From Paenibacillus cookii (GTDB lineage Bacteria; Bacillota; Bacilli; Paenibacillales; Paenibacillaceae), in assembly GCF_018333375.1 (NCBI RefSeq), contig NZ_BORW01000005.1, positions 62,001 through 126,000 of the forward strand: a stretch of DNA of 64,000 bases. The letters run 5' to 3'. Under the pieces are notes generated by a model, which was not told where the DNA came from, searched no databases, and saw only the letters and a program-made list of their open reading frames with translations. Shown here piece after piece: positions 51,522 to 60,459 of the stretch (position 1 is the first letter of the stretch; every line of letters starts with the position of its first letter). The translations under genes were made by a program, and so were the position numbers.

Positions 51522-52142
51522 ATGCAAAACTGGATCACGGATATCATGGAACAATTCGGATACGCCGGCATTGCGCTGGTCATTGCGCTCGAAAATTTGT
51601 TTCCGCCGATTCCGTCGGAGGTGATTCTAACCTTCGGGGGATTCATGACCACCAAAACCCAATTAACGGTGCCCGGGGTGATCCTCGCTTCGACGATCGG
51701 ATCGGTGGCTGGGGCGGTCGTGCTTTATTTGATCGGCTTGCTGCTTGAGGTCCGGCGGCTGGAGCGGATCGTCGAGCGGTGGGGGCATGTTCTGCGCGTC
51801 AAGAAAGAAGACATCCACCGGGCGGACCGGTGGTTTGCCAAATACGGATATTGGACCGTTTTTTTCTGCCGGATGATTCCGCTCGTGCGGAGCCTCATTT
51901 CGATTCCGGCCGGCATGGCCCGGATGAAATTCGGTTTGTTCCTGCTGTTTACGACGATCGGGACGTTGATATGGAACACGGTCCTCGTGTACCTGGGCGC
52001 GGCTCTGGGCGAATCATGGGAAAGTATCGTGCACTATATGGACATGTACTCCCATTTCACCTATGCTGTAATCGGGCTGGTTGCTCTAGCGGTCCTATAT
52101 CTTTATCTGCGCCGGGCGAGAAAAATGAAGGCCCAGCAATAA
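51522..52142 (+). CDS. DedA-family membrane protein (possible UptA-type carrier flippase)
   Basis: A 206-residue DedA-family protein with re-entrant and transmembrane helices. Conserved parts are the acidic ENLFPPIPSEVILTFGG and the arginine-rich FCRMIPLVRSLISIPAG, both needed for function in studied members. Some DedA proteins (UptA) return undecaprenyl phosphate across the membrane. AACGGAGGTTC precedes the ATG at 51522. It lies between the Bce-type transporter and uppP, with only 22 bp to the latter's proposed start. Confidence 0.9.
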   Translation: MQNWITDIMEQFGYAGIALVIALENLFPPIPSEVILTFGGFMTTKTQLTVPGVILASTIGSVAGAVVLYLIGLLLEVRRLERIVERWGHVLRVKKEDIHRADRWFAKYGYWTVFFCRMIPLVRSLISIPAGMARMKFGLFLLFTTIGTLIWNTVLVYLGAALGESWESIVHYMDMYSHFTYAVIGLVALAVLYLYLRRARKMKAQQ

Positions 52143-52164
52143 CTTGAAGGAGTTGTGGAGAGTT

Positions 52165-53001
52165 TTGGAGTGGATGGAGTACATTAAAGCGGTGATCCTC
52201 GGGATTGTCGAAGGATTGACGGAATTTGCGCCGGTATCTTCCACCGGGCACATGATTATCGTGGACGACATGTGGCTGAAGACGCAGCAGTTTTTATCCC
52301 AGCCGGCGGCGAACACCTTTAAGGTCGTCATTCAGCTCGGATCGATTTTGGCCGTCGTGGTGCTGTTCTGGAGCCGGTTCATGGATCTGCTGGGTCTCCG
52401 GAGAAGAAAACCGGCAGAGGGAAGCGGGGAGCAGGCGCAAGGCCGCCTCAAACTGACCCAGGTCATTGTCGGGCTGATCCCGGCGGGCATTTTGGGCGTG
52501 CTGTTTGAAGATTACATCGACGAGCATTTGTTTTCGACGCGGACCGTGCTGATCGGACTGGTCGTCGGGGCGCTTCTGATGATCGCAGCCGACCTGTGGC
52601 GCCCGAAGCGCCCGAAGGCCGAAACGGTGGACCAGATTACTTACGGCCAGGCCTTTTCGGTCGGTTTGATCCAGTGCCTGTCCTTATGGCCGGGATTTTC
52701 CCGATCCGGATCGACGATTTCCGGCGGGGTGCTGCTGGGGATGAGCCACCGGGCGGCGGCCGACTTCACGTTCATTATGGCCGTGCCGATCATGGCCGGC
52801 GCAAGCGGAATATCGCTGCTCAAAAACTGGGAATATTTCACGGCCGACATGCTGCCGTTTTTTGCCGCCGGGTTCATCAGCTCCTTTATCGTCGCGCTTA
52901 TCGCCATCCGGTTTTTCCTGAAGCTCATCAACCGGATCAAACTCGTGCCGTTTGCGGTATACCGGATCGTGCTTGCCGGAATCATCTTTCTTATGTTATA
53001 A
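52165..53001 (+). CDS. uppP: Undecaprenyl-diphosphatase UppP (BacA family)
   Basis: A 278-residue membrane phosphatase that converts undecaprenyl pyrophosphate to the monophosphate for cell-wall carrier recycling, conferring bacitracin resistance when abundant. Active-site motifs are intact: IVEGLTEFAPVSSTGHM near the start and PGFSRSGSTISGGVLLGM in the middle. I chose TTG at 52165 because it gives the family N-terminus (EWMEYIKAVILG) and has TGGAGAG upstream. TTG at 52144 or ATG at 52174 are alternatives. It follows the dedA gene as an operon. Confidence 0.94.
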   Translation: MEWMEYIKAVILGIVEGLTEFAPVSSTGHMIIVDDMWLKTQQFLSQPAANTFKVVIQLGSILAVVVLFWSRFMDLLGLRRRKPAEGSGEQAQGRLKLTQVIVGLIPAGILGVLFEDYIDEHLFSTRTVLIGLVVGALLMIAADLWRPKRPKAETVDQITYGQAFSVGLIQCLSLWPGFSRSGSTISGGVLLGMSHRAAADFTFIMAVPIMAGASGISLLKNWEYFTADMLPFFAAGFISSFIVALIAIRFFLKLINRIKLVPFAVYRIVLAGIIFLML

Positions 53002-53020
53002 ACCGTTACGTTATGAAGCC

Positions 53021-53057
53021 AAGCTCCCGAGTCCTTTGACGAGGGGGCTTTTTTTCT
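53021..53057 (+). terminator. Terminator after uppP
   Basis: Arms AAGCTCCC (53021-53028) and GGGGGCTT (53043-53050) with inner GAGTC/GAC pairing and a seven-T tail. Confidence 0.85.
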
Positions 53058-53117
53058 AAGTCCTTCCAAAGCGGGCGGGGCTTCGTGTACAATAAGGTCG
53101 GCAGAGGAGGCCTGCGG

Positions 53118-53831
53118 ATGAAAATCAAAGTACTGATTGCAGACGATAATTCCTTTATTCGGGAAGGCATGAAAATCATTTTAAATACGTTTGGGGATTT
53201 TGACGTCGTCGCTACCGTCGCGGACGGGCGGGAGGCCGTGGAATATTGCCGGAACCATGAGGTGGACGTGGCTTTGCTGGATGTGCGGATGCCGAACATG
53301 AACGGGGTGGAAGCCACCAAAATGCTGACCGGGGAAACGTCGGCCAAACCGCTGATCCTGACGACCTTCGACGACGATGAATACATAGTGGATGCGATCC
53401 GTTTCGGGGCGAAAGGATATTTGCTGAAAAACAATGATCCGGAACGGATCCGCGACGCGATCAAAAGCGTGTACAACGGGCACAGCGTCCTGCAGGACGT
53501 GGTGCTGGATAAGCTGAAGTCCCAGGTCGGGGGAGGGCAGGAGGCGAAAGCCGGAAGCCTGCCAGAAGCTGACAGGAAGCAGGCGGAGGGAACTCCGAAA
53601 GAGGCGGGAGACGGACGGGATGCCTGTCCTTTCGACCGCAGCTTGTTTACCGAACGGGAGCTTGAAGTGATGTCGCTGATCGCCCAAGGGTTGTCCAACA
53701 AGGAAATTTCCAAGGAGCTCTTTATATCGGAAGGGACGACGGCCAATTACATTACGTCCATTTTGAACAAAACGGCGCTGTCGCACCGCACGCAAATCGC
53801 GATCTATTACCTGACGGGCAAAACCCGTTAA
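53118..53831 (+). CDS. NarL-family response regulator, LnrK-like
   Basis: A 237-residue regulator: receiver domain with Asp55 (VALLDVRMPNMNGV) and Lys in GYLLKNNDPERI, then a LuxR-type helix-turn-helix (LFTERELEVMSLIAQGLSNK). The linker between them is unusually long and charged (about residues 137-175), with repeated Glu/Ala/Lys/Gly. The ATG at 53118 follows AGAGGAGG. With the kinase, ATPase and two permease genes downstream, the set matches the lnrJK-lnrLMN (yfiJKLMN) arrangement of B. subtilis. Confidence 0.9.
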   Translation: MKIKVLIADDNSFIREGMKIILNTFGDFDVVATVADGREAVEYCRNHEVDVALLDVRMPNMNGVEATKMLTGETSAKPLILTTFDDDEYIVDAIRFGAKGYLLKNNDPERIRDAIKSVYNGHSVLQDVVLDKLKSQVGGGQEAKAGSLPEADRKQAEGTPKEAGDGRDACPFDRSLFTERELEVMSLIAQGLSNKEISKELFISEGTTANYITSILNKTALSHRTQIAIYYLTGKTR

Positions 53832-53851
53832 AGCGAAAGGACAACATAAGC

Positions 53852-54958
53852 ATGGAACTATGGACGGTCGGCAATAAAACGATCATGCTGCTGTTTGTCG
53901 TGACCGCAACCTACTTTACGGCGGCCGCAAGGGACGTATGGCTGGTGTTCCTGTTTCTGGCTTACTTGGCGCTGAACCTGATTTTGCATATCGTCAAGCA
54001 AGCCCGCACCAAAAAGGCGATTCTTTTGGCGATCATCCTGTTTTTGATCGGCTGCGCGGTCTACCACCCGTATTTTGCGCTGCTGCTTCCGCTTAGCTTC
54101 AATGAGTTCGCTTCCTTTTATCCCCGGTCCAACGGATTTTTGCTGCTTGCGATTTTGGCTCCGCTCATGGTTCTCCGCGATACGATGATGATTTTGTATG
54201 TGTTCGCGGCCGCGCTTAGCTTTTTCAACTATGGCATGGTGCGCCATTACATGGGGAGAGTCGGCAAGCAGGAGGACGAGCTGGAAAACATGCGCGGGAA
54301 TCTGCAAAAAATGGCCAAAAGCCTGAACGAAAACCAGGATTTCGCCCGGGCTTCCGAATATATGGTCAAACTCGAGGAGAGGAACCGGCTCACCCAGGAA
54401 ATCCATGACGGCATCGGCCACGCGATGACAGGCGCATTGATTCAGATGGAGGCGGCCAAACGGCTGCTGAACAGCGATCCGGCCACCGCGGAAACGCTGC
54501 TGCAAAACGCCATCGGCATTTCGAAGGAAGCGATCGAAGAAATCCGGGTTACGCTCAAAAACAACAAACCCCCGGTGGAGCAGCTGGGACTCAGCCGCCT
54601 GAAGACGGCCGTCGAAGCCTTCAGCGGAAGGACCGGCCTCATGACCTCGGTCGTTCATGAAGGCAACATGGAGGTCATCACGCCGCTGCAGTGGAAAATC
54701 ATTTACGAAAACGTGACGGAAGCGTTGACCAACTGCGCAAAATATTCCGGCGCCACGGCCGTTCACGTGGAAATCCGGGTGCTGAACCGGCTGATCAAAG
54801 CGGTCGTCGCCGACAACGGCAAAGGCGCGGCCAAAATCGTCAAAGGCCTGGGCCTGATCGGGATGGAGGAGCGCACCGCGTCCGTCGGCGGGACGGTCGT
54901 AGCCGACGGCACGAACGGTTTCAACATAACCACCCTGATCCCGTATGCCGGCAGGTGA
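53852..54958 (+). CDS. NarL-type sensor histidine kinase, LnrJ-like
   Basis: A 368-residue kinase with about five to six membrane helices in residues 10-130 and no large extracellular domain, so it probably senses within the membrane. A coiled segment (about 135-170) leads to the HisKA_3 site with His185 in LTQEIHDGIGHAMTG. The ATP lobe has ENVTEALTNCAKYS, VVADNGKGAAKIVKGLGL. GAAAGGA precedes the ATG. Its stop codon lies within the first TGAGA-N2-TCTCA box, which probably controls the ABC genes downstream. Confidence 0.9.
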   Translation: MELWTVGNKTIMLLFVVTATYFTAAARDVWLVFLFLAYLALNLILHIVKQARTKKAILLAIILFLIGCAVYHPYFALLLPLSFNEFASFYPRSNGFLLLAILAPLMVLRDTMMILYVFAAALSFFNYGMVRHYMGRVGKQEDELENMRGNLQKMAKSLNENQDFARASEYMVKLEERNRLTQEIHDGIGHAMTGALIQMEAAKRLLNSDPATAETLLQNAIGISKEAIEEIRVTLKNNKPPVEQLGLSRLKTAVEAFSGRTGLMTSVVHEGNMEVITPLQWKIIYENVTEALTNCAKYSGATAVHVEIRVLNRLIKAVVADNGKGAAKIVKGLGLIGMEERTASVGGTVVADGTNGFNITTLIPYAGR

Positions 54959-54967
54959 GAATTCTCA
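54956..54967. promoter_or_regulatory. TGAGA-N2-TCTCA box 1
   Basis: Perfect palindrome TGAGAATTCTCA, overlapping the kinase stop codon. A second box lies 53 bp downstream, five helical turns away. Confidence 0.65.
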
Positions 54968-55008
54968 TCTGCCCGCCGCGGCGGGGGCCCGCCATCATAC
55001 ATCATATA

Positions 55009-55020
55009 TGAGATTTCTCA
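55009..55020. promoter_or_regulatory. TGAGA-N2-TCTCA box 2
   Basis: TGAGATTTCTCA, extended to ATGAGA/TCTCAT arms. About 90 bp before the lnrL-like start. Together with box 1 it is a likely binding pair for the LnrK-like regulator. Confidence 0.65.
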
Positions 55021-55112
55021 TGTACAAAGGATGAACTTATGCACTGACGTAAGGGCGTCCTTTTTTATTACTATAAGGACATGAAGAGAACAACGAAACG
55101 GAGTGAAGCCTA

Positions 55113-56048
55113 ATGAACATTTTGGATATTCGGGGCCTGACGAAAAAATTCGGCGATTTCGTCGCGGTCGACAACATGTCGCTGACGATCCGGGAAGGCG
55201 AAATTTTCGGGTTTCTCGGGGCCAACGGCGCCGGCAAAAGCACGACGATCAACATGATTTCGTCGCTGCTGCGGCCAACGAGCGGGGAAATTCGGATCTT
55301 GGAGAAGGACATCGCGAAGCAAAGCCGCTTCGCCAAGACGAACCTGGGCATCGTGCCGCAGGATCTGGCGATTTACGAAGACATGACTGCCTACGAAAAT
55401 GTCAGCTTTTTTGCAGGACTATACGGGCTGCGGGGCGACAAGCTTAAGGAACGCGCGGAAGAAGCGCTGGAGTTCGTCGGTCTCAGCGACAAGGCGAAAA
55501 GCTTTCCGAAAAACTTTTCGGGCGGGATGAAGCGCCGCCTCAATATCGCCTGCGCGATCGCGCATAAACCGAAGCTCATCATTATGGACGAACCGACGGT
55601 AGGGATCGATCCCCAGTCGCGCAACTATATTTTGACCTCGGTGCGCAAGCTGAACGAATCGGGCTGCACGATCATTTACACAAGCCACTATATGGAAGAG
55701 GTCGAGGAAATCTGCTCGCGCATCGCGATCGTGGATCACGGCAAAATCATTGCCGAAGGCACGAAAGAACAGCTCAAGTCGACCATAACCGACGTGAAGG
55801 ATATCCGGATCGAGCTGAAATCCGTGCAAGGAACGGAAGGGGAACTTTTGAAGCCGGTTCCGGGCGTACGGACCGTGCTGCAGGAGGAAAACGTGATCCG
55901 CGTGCACAGCGATGCGGCGGTCGATAATTTGAACCGGATATTGAAGCAGCTGATGGACGCCGGCAAGGAAATCCGCTCGGTCGAGGAACAGGAGCCGAAT
56001 CTGGAGACGGTATTCCTGACGCTGACGGGTCGTAATTTACGGGATTAA
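55113..56048 (+). CDS. ABC transporter ATPase, LnrL-like
   Basis: A 311-residue ATPase of the drug-export DRA/CcmA group. Walker A (GANGAGKSTTINMIS), signature (FSGGMKRRLNIACAIA), Walker B (LIIMDEPTVGIDPQSR) and the switch (IIYTSHYMEEVEEI) are intact, with a C-terminal regulatory extension of about 80 residues. It drives two ABC-2 permeases encoded next. In B. subtilis LnrLMN resists linearmycins and other polyenes. AACGGAGTGAAGCC precedes the ATG. Confidence 0.92.
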   Translation: MNILDIRGLTKKFGDFVAVDNMSLTIREGEIFGFLGANGAGKSTTINMISSLLRPTSGEIRILEKDIAKQSRFAKTNLGIVPQDLAIYEDMTAYENVSFFAGLYGLRGDKLKERAEEALEFVGLSDKAKSFPKNFSGGMKRRLNIACAIAHKPKLIIMDEPTVGIDPQSRNYILTSVRKLNESGCTIIYTSHYMEEVEEICSRIAIVDHGKIIAEGTKEQLKSTITDVKDIRIELKSVQGTEGELLKPVPGVRTVLQEENVIRVHSDAAVDNLNRILKQLMDAGKEIRSVEEQEPNLETVFLTLTGRNLRD

Positions 56049-56074
56049 TATTCACGAAGGAGGTTATTGACGGG

Positions 56075-57199
56075 GTGAACATTTTATCGATTGCAATCAA
56101 AGAGATGAAACACGATTTCCGGGATCGGCGCACGCTCCTGTTCATGCTCGGCTTTCCGATCGTGCTGATGCTGATTCTCGGCTTGGCGCTGACCAACGCG
56201 TTCAGCTCGGAAATTTCGGTCGGGGACGTGAAGGTGGCCGTAAAAGACGCGACCGGGGGCGGCCCCCTTTCCGAAGCCTTTGCGGGGTTCGCGAAAGAGG
56301 TCGGCAAAACGGGCGTTACATTCGAACCTTTAAAACCGGGCGCAAACGGAAGAGAAGAGGTCGAAAACAACCATGTTTCGGGTTACGTGGAGCTGACGAA
56401 CCAAGGCATTTCCTTGTACGGCAGCAGCCGGGACGCGATCGAAAGCAACATCGTGCAGGGCATGCTGGCTTCTTTTACGGATAAATACAACGCGGCGGCG
56501 GCGGTGGCCCGCATCGAACCGGCCAAGACGGAGATGGTGCTTGCAACCGGCGGAAGCGACTATATCCGGGAATTGTCGGTCGACGCCAACCGGACGCCCG
56601 GTTCCGTCGATTATTACGCGCTGGCGATGACCGTCATGGTCGGCATGTGGGCGGCGATGGGCGCGGGAGCGCTCATTCAGGGCGAGGTTTTGCGGGGAAC
56701 GGCCGTAAGGCTTGTCATTGCCCCGATCCGAAAAAGCGAGATATTCGTGGGCAAGATGTTGGGCGGGATCATCTCGAACTTATTATGCGTTATGGTGATC
56801 ATCCTGTTCAGCAAATACGTGTTTAAAGCCTACTGGGGCCATCATATGGGAGTCGTTATCGCCGTTTTAGTGTCGGAGGTCGTTATGGCGATGAGCCTGG
56901 GCCTGGCCGGCAGCTATTTGTTGAAAGGAACGGCTTCGCGGGGCGTCATCAGTCTGGTCGTTCAGCTGATGTCCTTTTTCGGGGGCGCGTATTTCCCGAT
57001 TCTCGACGACGAAGGCGGCGGCCTCATGGGCTTTCTCGTCAACTTGTCGCCGATCCGCTGGGCCAACCACGGGTTAACGCAGGTGATTTACGCCGATAAC
57101 GTCTCGGCGGCCTGGCCGGTTCTGATGTTGAACATCGGTTTTGCCGCGTTGTTTTTGGGCGTATCGATATTGGCAATGAGACGCAGGGAGGGACTGTAA
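56075..57199 (+). CDS. ABC-2 type permease, LnrM-like
   Basis: A 374-residue ABC-2 permease: one N-terminal helix (about 21-41), a large outward domain (about 45-175) and five C-terminal helices, seen in MVGMWAAMGAGALIQGEVLR and SLVVQLMSFFGGAYFPILDD. The GTG at 56075 follows AAGGAGGT. It pairs with the next permease, one base downstream of its stop, to form the membrane channel of the exporter. Confidence 0.9.
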   Translation: MNILSIAIKEMKHDFRDRRTLLFMLGFPIVLMLILGLALTNAFSSEISVGDVKVAVKDATGGGPLSEAFAGFAKEVGKTGVTFEPLKPGANGREEVENNHVSGYVELTNQGISLYGSSRDAIESNIVQGMLASFTDKYNAAAAVARIEPAKTEMVLATGGSDYIRELSVDANRTPGSVDYYALAMTVMVGMWAAMGAGALIQGEVLRGTAVRLVIAPIRKSEIFVGKMLGGIISNLLCVMVIILFSKYVFKAYWGHHMGVVIAVLVSEVVMAMSLGLAGSYLLKGTASRGVISLVVQLMSFFGGAYFPILDDEGGGLMGFLVNLSPIRWANHGLTQVIYADNVSAAWPVLMLNIGFAALFLGVSILAMRRREGL

Positions 57200-57200
57200 C

Positions 57201-58352
57201 ATGTGGAGAGATATATGGTTTCTGGCGACCCGAACGCTGCTCATGACGTTTCGCAAACGCAGCACGCTCATCCTGTACTTCGGTTTGCCGATCGCCGGCA
57301 TCGTGGCTACCTTTTTGCTGTACGGTTCGGTCGGAACAACGGAGCTAAGGGTAGGCGTCGTCAACGAGGACAGCGGTCAACGGATCGCGGAGGACACGGT
57401 CGGATTCGTTAAAAATCTGGATCATGTCAGCATCGTTCATGTCAGCCGGAACGAATTAAAAGAGCAGCTGGCCGCAAACAAACTCGACAGCGGCTTGATC
57501 ATCGATTCCGGCTTTTCGGAAAGCGTGCTGAGCGGCAGTCCCGATCATATCGCGATCGAATCGGTCAAAGGCGCCCAGGTTACGGGATATATGAAATCGA
57601 TGCTGCGCGGGTATATCGACAACGTCGCGGCGATGGGCAAAATCGCTGGCGGGGACGGAACAACATTTCAGCAGATCTATGATCAGTACCGTTCTTCGGC
57701 ATTCAAGCTCACGTCCGAATCCGTAAACGATACGTCCCTGGCCAAACAGATGTCGTACCAATCGATCGGGTTCCTGCTGTTGTTCATGTTGAATTCGGCC
57801 GCCAGCCTGGCGGAGCTGATGCTAAAACACCGGGAGAACCGGACCTATTACCGGATTTTGTCCTCCCCGATCAACGCGAAGACGTACGTGCTCGCCAACA
57901 TTGCGGTGAATGCGGTCGTCATGCTTGCACAGATCGTGATCGCCCTCTTTTTCATGAAGGTCGTGTTTCATATGGATCCCGGCATTTCCGTCTTCGAAAT
58001 GTTCGCCCTTCTGGCCATTTTCGCGGTGGTATCGATCAGCCTGTCGCTTGTGATCATCGCCTTCTCGAAAAGCTCGGGCATGGCCGGCGCGCTGCAAAAC
58101 CTCATTATCGTGCCGACATGCCTGCTGTCCGGCTGCTTCTTTCCGCTCAGCATCATGCCGGAAACGCTTCGCCGGGTGTCCGACTTTTTGCCGCAAAGCT
58201 GGGTGCTGCAGTCCATCGAAAAACTTCAGGAAGGGGCAACGTTCGGCTCCATCGGGTTTCATCTGTCGATTTTGCTTGCCTTTGCGGTGGTGTTTTTCCT
58301 GATTGCGACCTATAAGTTCGGACGGAACAACGATACGAGAAATTTCGTTTAG
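57201..58352 (+). CDS. ABC-2 type permease, LnrN-like
   Basis: A 383-residue ABC-2 permease with the same layout as its partner: a first helix (about 18-38), an outward domain of about 150 residues and five C-terminal helices, including the conserved SGCFFPLSIMPETLRRVSDF. The ATG at 57201 comes one base after the preceding stop, consistent with coupling. It ends the five-gene Lnr-type module. The terminator at 58400-58432 follows. Confidence 0.9.
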   Translation: MWRDIWFLATRTLLMTFRKRSTLILYFGLPIAGIVATFLLYGSVGTTELRVGVVNEDSGQRIAEDTVGFVKNLDHVSIVHVSRNELKEQLAANKLDSGLIIDSGFSESVLSGSPDHIAIESVKGAQVTGYMKSMLRGYIDNVAAMGKIAGGDGTTFQQIYDQYRSSAFKLTSESVNDTSLAKQMSYQSIGFLLLFMLNSAASLAELMLKHRENRTYYRILSSPINAKTYVLANIAVNAVVMLAQIVIALFFMKVVFHMDPGISVFEMFALLAIFAVVSISLSLVIIAFSKSSGMAGALQNLIIVPTCLLSGCFFPLSIMPETLRRVSDFLPQSWVLQSIEKLQEGATFGSIGFHLSILLAFAVVFFLIATYKFGRNNDTRNFV

Positions 58353-58399
58353 AGGCCGGTTCATTCCGAAAGCAGTTGAATATGTTATTCCAAATGGTG

Positions 58400-58432
58400 A
58401 AGGGGATGTCCCGCGTTGGCGGGCATCCCCTT
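58400..58432. terminator. Convergent terminator between lnrN and cyclomaltodextrinase
   Basis: Arms of 14-15 bp with one bulge (58400-58414 and 58419-58432) around GTTG. Short T-runs on both sides suit the convergent genes. Confidence 0.75.
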
Positions 58433-58464
58433 TGGTGCTTGCAGTATGCTTATTTTCGTGTGCG

Positions 58465-60207
58465 TTACAATGCCCGAAGCATCGCGCATCCGTAAGCCGG
58501 GAGCTTCATGCTGAGCACGCCGCCGTGGGCGGAGACCGTTTCGCCCGTGCGGATATCCTCCCAGCGTTCCTCCGGCACCGGCACGTTGATGGTTTTCGCT
58601 TTGGCCGAATTATTCATGAAAATCACGATGCTGTCGTTTTCGTCCTCCCGGGTATAAACCAGGTTCGTGCTTCCCGCTTTCGCCGACAGGAACCGGAGCG
58701 AGCCGGTGCGCAGCGCGCTGTACTTTTTGCGCAAACCGATCAGTTCTTGATAAAAGGACAACAGCTCGCGGTCCTGCTTCGATGTATCCCACTCCATGCA
58801 TTTGCGGCATCCCGGATCATGGCCTCCGGTCAAGCCGACCTCATCCCCGTAATAAATGCACGGGGCTCCGGTATAAGTGAATTGAAACTGGACGGCCAGC
58901 TTCATTTGCGCCTTGTTGCCTCCGCATTTGGTCAGCAAGCGGGCCGTATCGTGGCTGTCCAGCAAATTGAAGGCGACCTCGTTCACCTGGCGCGGGTAGC
59001 GCACATACTGGCTGGCAAGGGCGTTCGCGAAACTCCGGGCGTCCCGGGTCCGGTCGACGAAGAAGTCCAGCACCGCATTCGTGAACGGATAATTCATGAC
59101 GGCGTCGAACTGGTCGCCCATCAGCCAAGGGGAGGACTCATGCCAAATTTCGCCGAGAATGTAGGCGTCGGGTTTGATGCTTTTGACGACCTTGCGGAAT
59201 TCGCGCCAAAACTCGTGATCGACCTCGTTTGCGACATCCAGGCGCCAGCCGTCGATGTCGGCCTCTTGGATCCAATAGGCGGCGGCCTTCAGCAAATATT
59301 CCTTCACCTCGGGATTGGCGGTGTTCAGCTTGGGCATCAGCGGCTCGAAGGCAAACGTATCGTATGTCGGAATGCCGTCCTCGACGGCGATCGGGTATTT
59401 GCGGATGTAGAACCAGTCTTTGTAGCGCGATTTTTCCCCGTTTTTTTGCAGGTCCACGAAAGGCGCAAACGTCCGTCCGGAATGGTTGAACACCGCGTCG
59501 AGGACGACCCGGATGCCGCGCTCGTGACAGATGGCGACGAGCTTTTTCAGCGTTTCGAGATCCCCGAACTGCGGATCGATCTGCATGTAGTCCTCGGTGT
59601 CGTATTTATGGTTGGTCGTCGCTTTGAAAATCGGCGTAAAATAGATGGCGTTGATGCCGAGTTCGGACAAATGGTCGATATGGTCGATGACGCCTTGAAG
59701 ATCCCCGCCGAAAAAGTTGTCCGGCTTAGGCGTTCCGCCCCAAGGAAGCGTGCCTTCCGGATCGTTGGACGGATCGCCGTTCGCGAACCGCTCGGGGAAA
59801 ATTTGATAAAATACCGCGTCCTTCACCCAGTCCGGCGTTTCGAACACGTCGGCCGGATTGATGAACGGATATTCGAACAGGCGGTCCGGATTTTCGGGCT
59901 CCTGCTTGACGAAGTCGTATTCGGTCATCCAATATTTCTCCGCGCCTTTTTCGAGCAAAAATCCGTATTTCAAACGGCGATATTCGGGAACGATTTCGCA
60001 TTCCCAATAATCGAACAGCTCGTCGGACGCCAGTTTGTTCATCGGAACGTAGGTCTTGGACCGGTCCCAGATGTATTTGTCCCCGGCCATCGCGGATACG
60101 GCGGTAACGTCGCTTCGTTTGGTACGAATGCGCAGATGGATCGTGCGCCCGTCGTAGGCGTAACACCAGTTCAGTTTGGGACGGTGATAGACAGCTTCAA
60201 GCAGCAT
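58465..60207 (-). CDS. Cyclomaltodextrinase / neopullulanase (GH13_20)
   Basis: A 580-residue cytosolic enzyme that opens cyclodextrins, pullulan or short maltodextrins. An N-terminal CBM34-type domain (about 1-125) precedes the barrel. The four GH13 regions are DAVFNHSG, GWRLDVANE (nucleophile Asp), LGEIWHE (acid Glu) and LLDSHDTAR. VFYQIFPERFANGDPSND is typical of the neopullulanase subgroup. AAGGAGGAA precedes the ATG. It should process imported maltodextrins, but it lies away from the LacI regulon and lacks that operator. A long hairpin precedes it. Confidence 0.93.
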   Translation of the reverse strand: MLLEAVYHRPKLNWCYAYDGRTIHLRIRTKRSDVTAVSAMAGDKYIWDRSKTYVPMNKLASDELFDYWECEIVPEYRRLKYGFLLEKGAEKYWMTEYDFVKQEPENPDRLFEYPFINPADVFETPDWVKDAVFYQIFPERFANGDPSNDPEGTLPWGGTPKPDNFFGGDLQGVIDHIDHLSELGINAIYFTPIFKATTNHKYDTEDYMQIDPQFGDLETLKKLVAICHERGIRVVLDAVFNHSGRTFAPFVDLQKNGEKSRYKDWFYIRKYPIAVEDGIPTYDTFAFEPLMPKLNTANPEVKEYLLKAAAYWIQEADIDGWRLDVANEVDHEFWREFRKVVKSIKPDAYILGEIWHESSPWLMGDQFDAVMNYPFTNAVLDFFVDRTRDARSFANALASQYVRYPRQVNEVAFNLLDSHDTARLLTKCGGNKAQMKLAVQFQFTYTGAPCIYYGDEVGLTGGHDPGCRKCMEWDTSKQDRELLSFYQELIGLRKKYSALRTGSLRFLSAKAGSTNLVYTREDENDSIVIFMNNSAKAKTINVPVPEERWEDIRTGETVSAHGGVLSMKLPAYGCAMLRAL

Positions 60208-60290
60208 GGAAATTCCTCCTTAAGGCTCAAATATGATTTTTGGAGATAAAGGCGATAGAGGCGAAGGGGACGGAATCGATCCCGCCACAT

Positions 60291-60338
60291 CAAAAAAGGT
60301 ACAACCTGGACGGATGGCGTTGTCCGAGGTTGTACCTT
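60291..60338 (-). promoter_or_regulatory. Leader hairpin with U-tract before the cyclomaltodextrinase gene
   Basis: Twelve-bp arms (60296-60307 and 60327-60338) extended by GGAC/GTCC. On the minus strand the stem is followed by UUUUUU, then about 85 nt to the start codon. No minus-strand gene lies upstream to need a terminator, so it may be an attenuator or an antisense terminator. Confidence 0.6.
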
Positions 60339-60459
60339 GATTTCAGGGTAGCATAGCCTTTAAATTGATAATGAATGATACGTAAAATATACCATGGTTT
60401 CATGGACGACACAACCGGGTTTCTGCAGGGGCCGGGTGAAGGAAGGATGGGCAATCATC

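Noticed and set aside
58303..60249. A 648-codon open frame opposite the cyclomaltodextrinase gene
   Set aside because: Antisense shadow; it begins inside the end of the lnrN-like gene and crosses a terminator.
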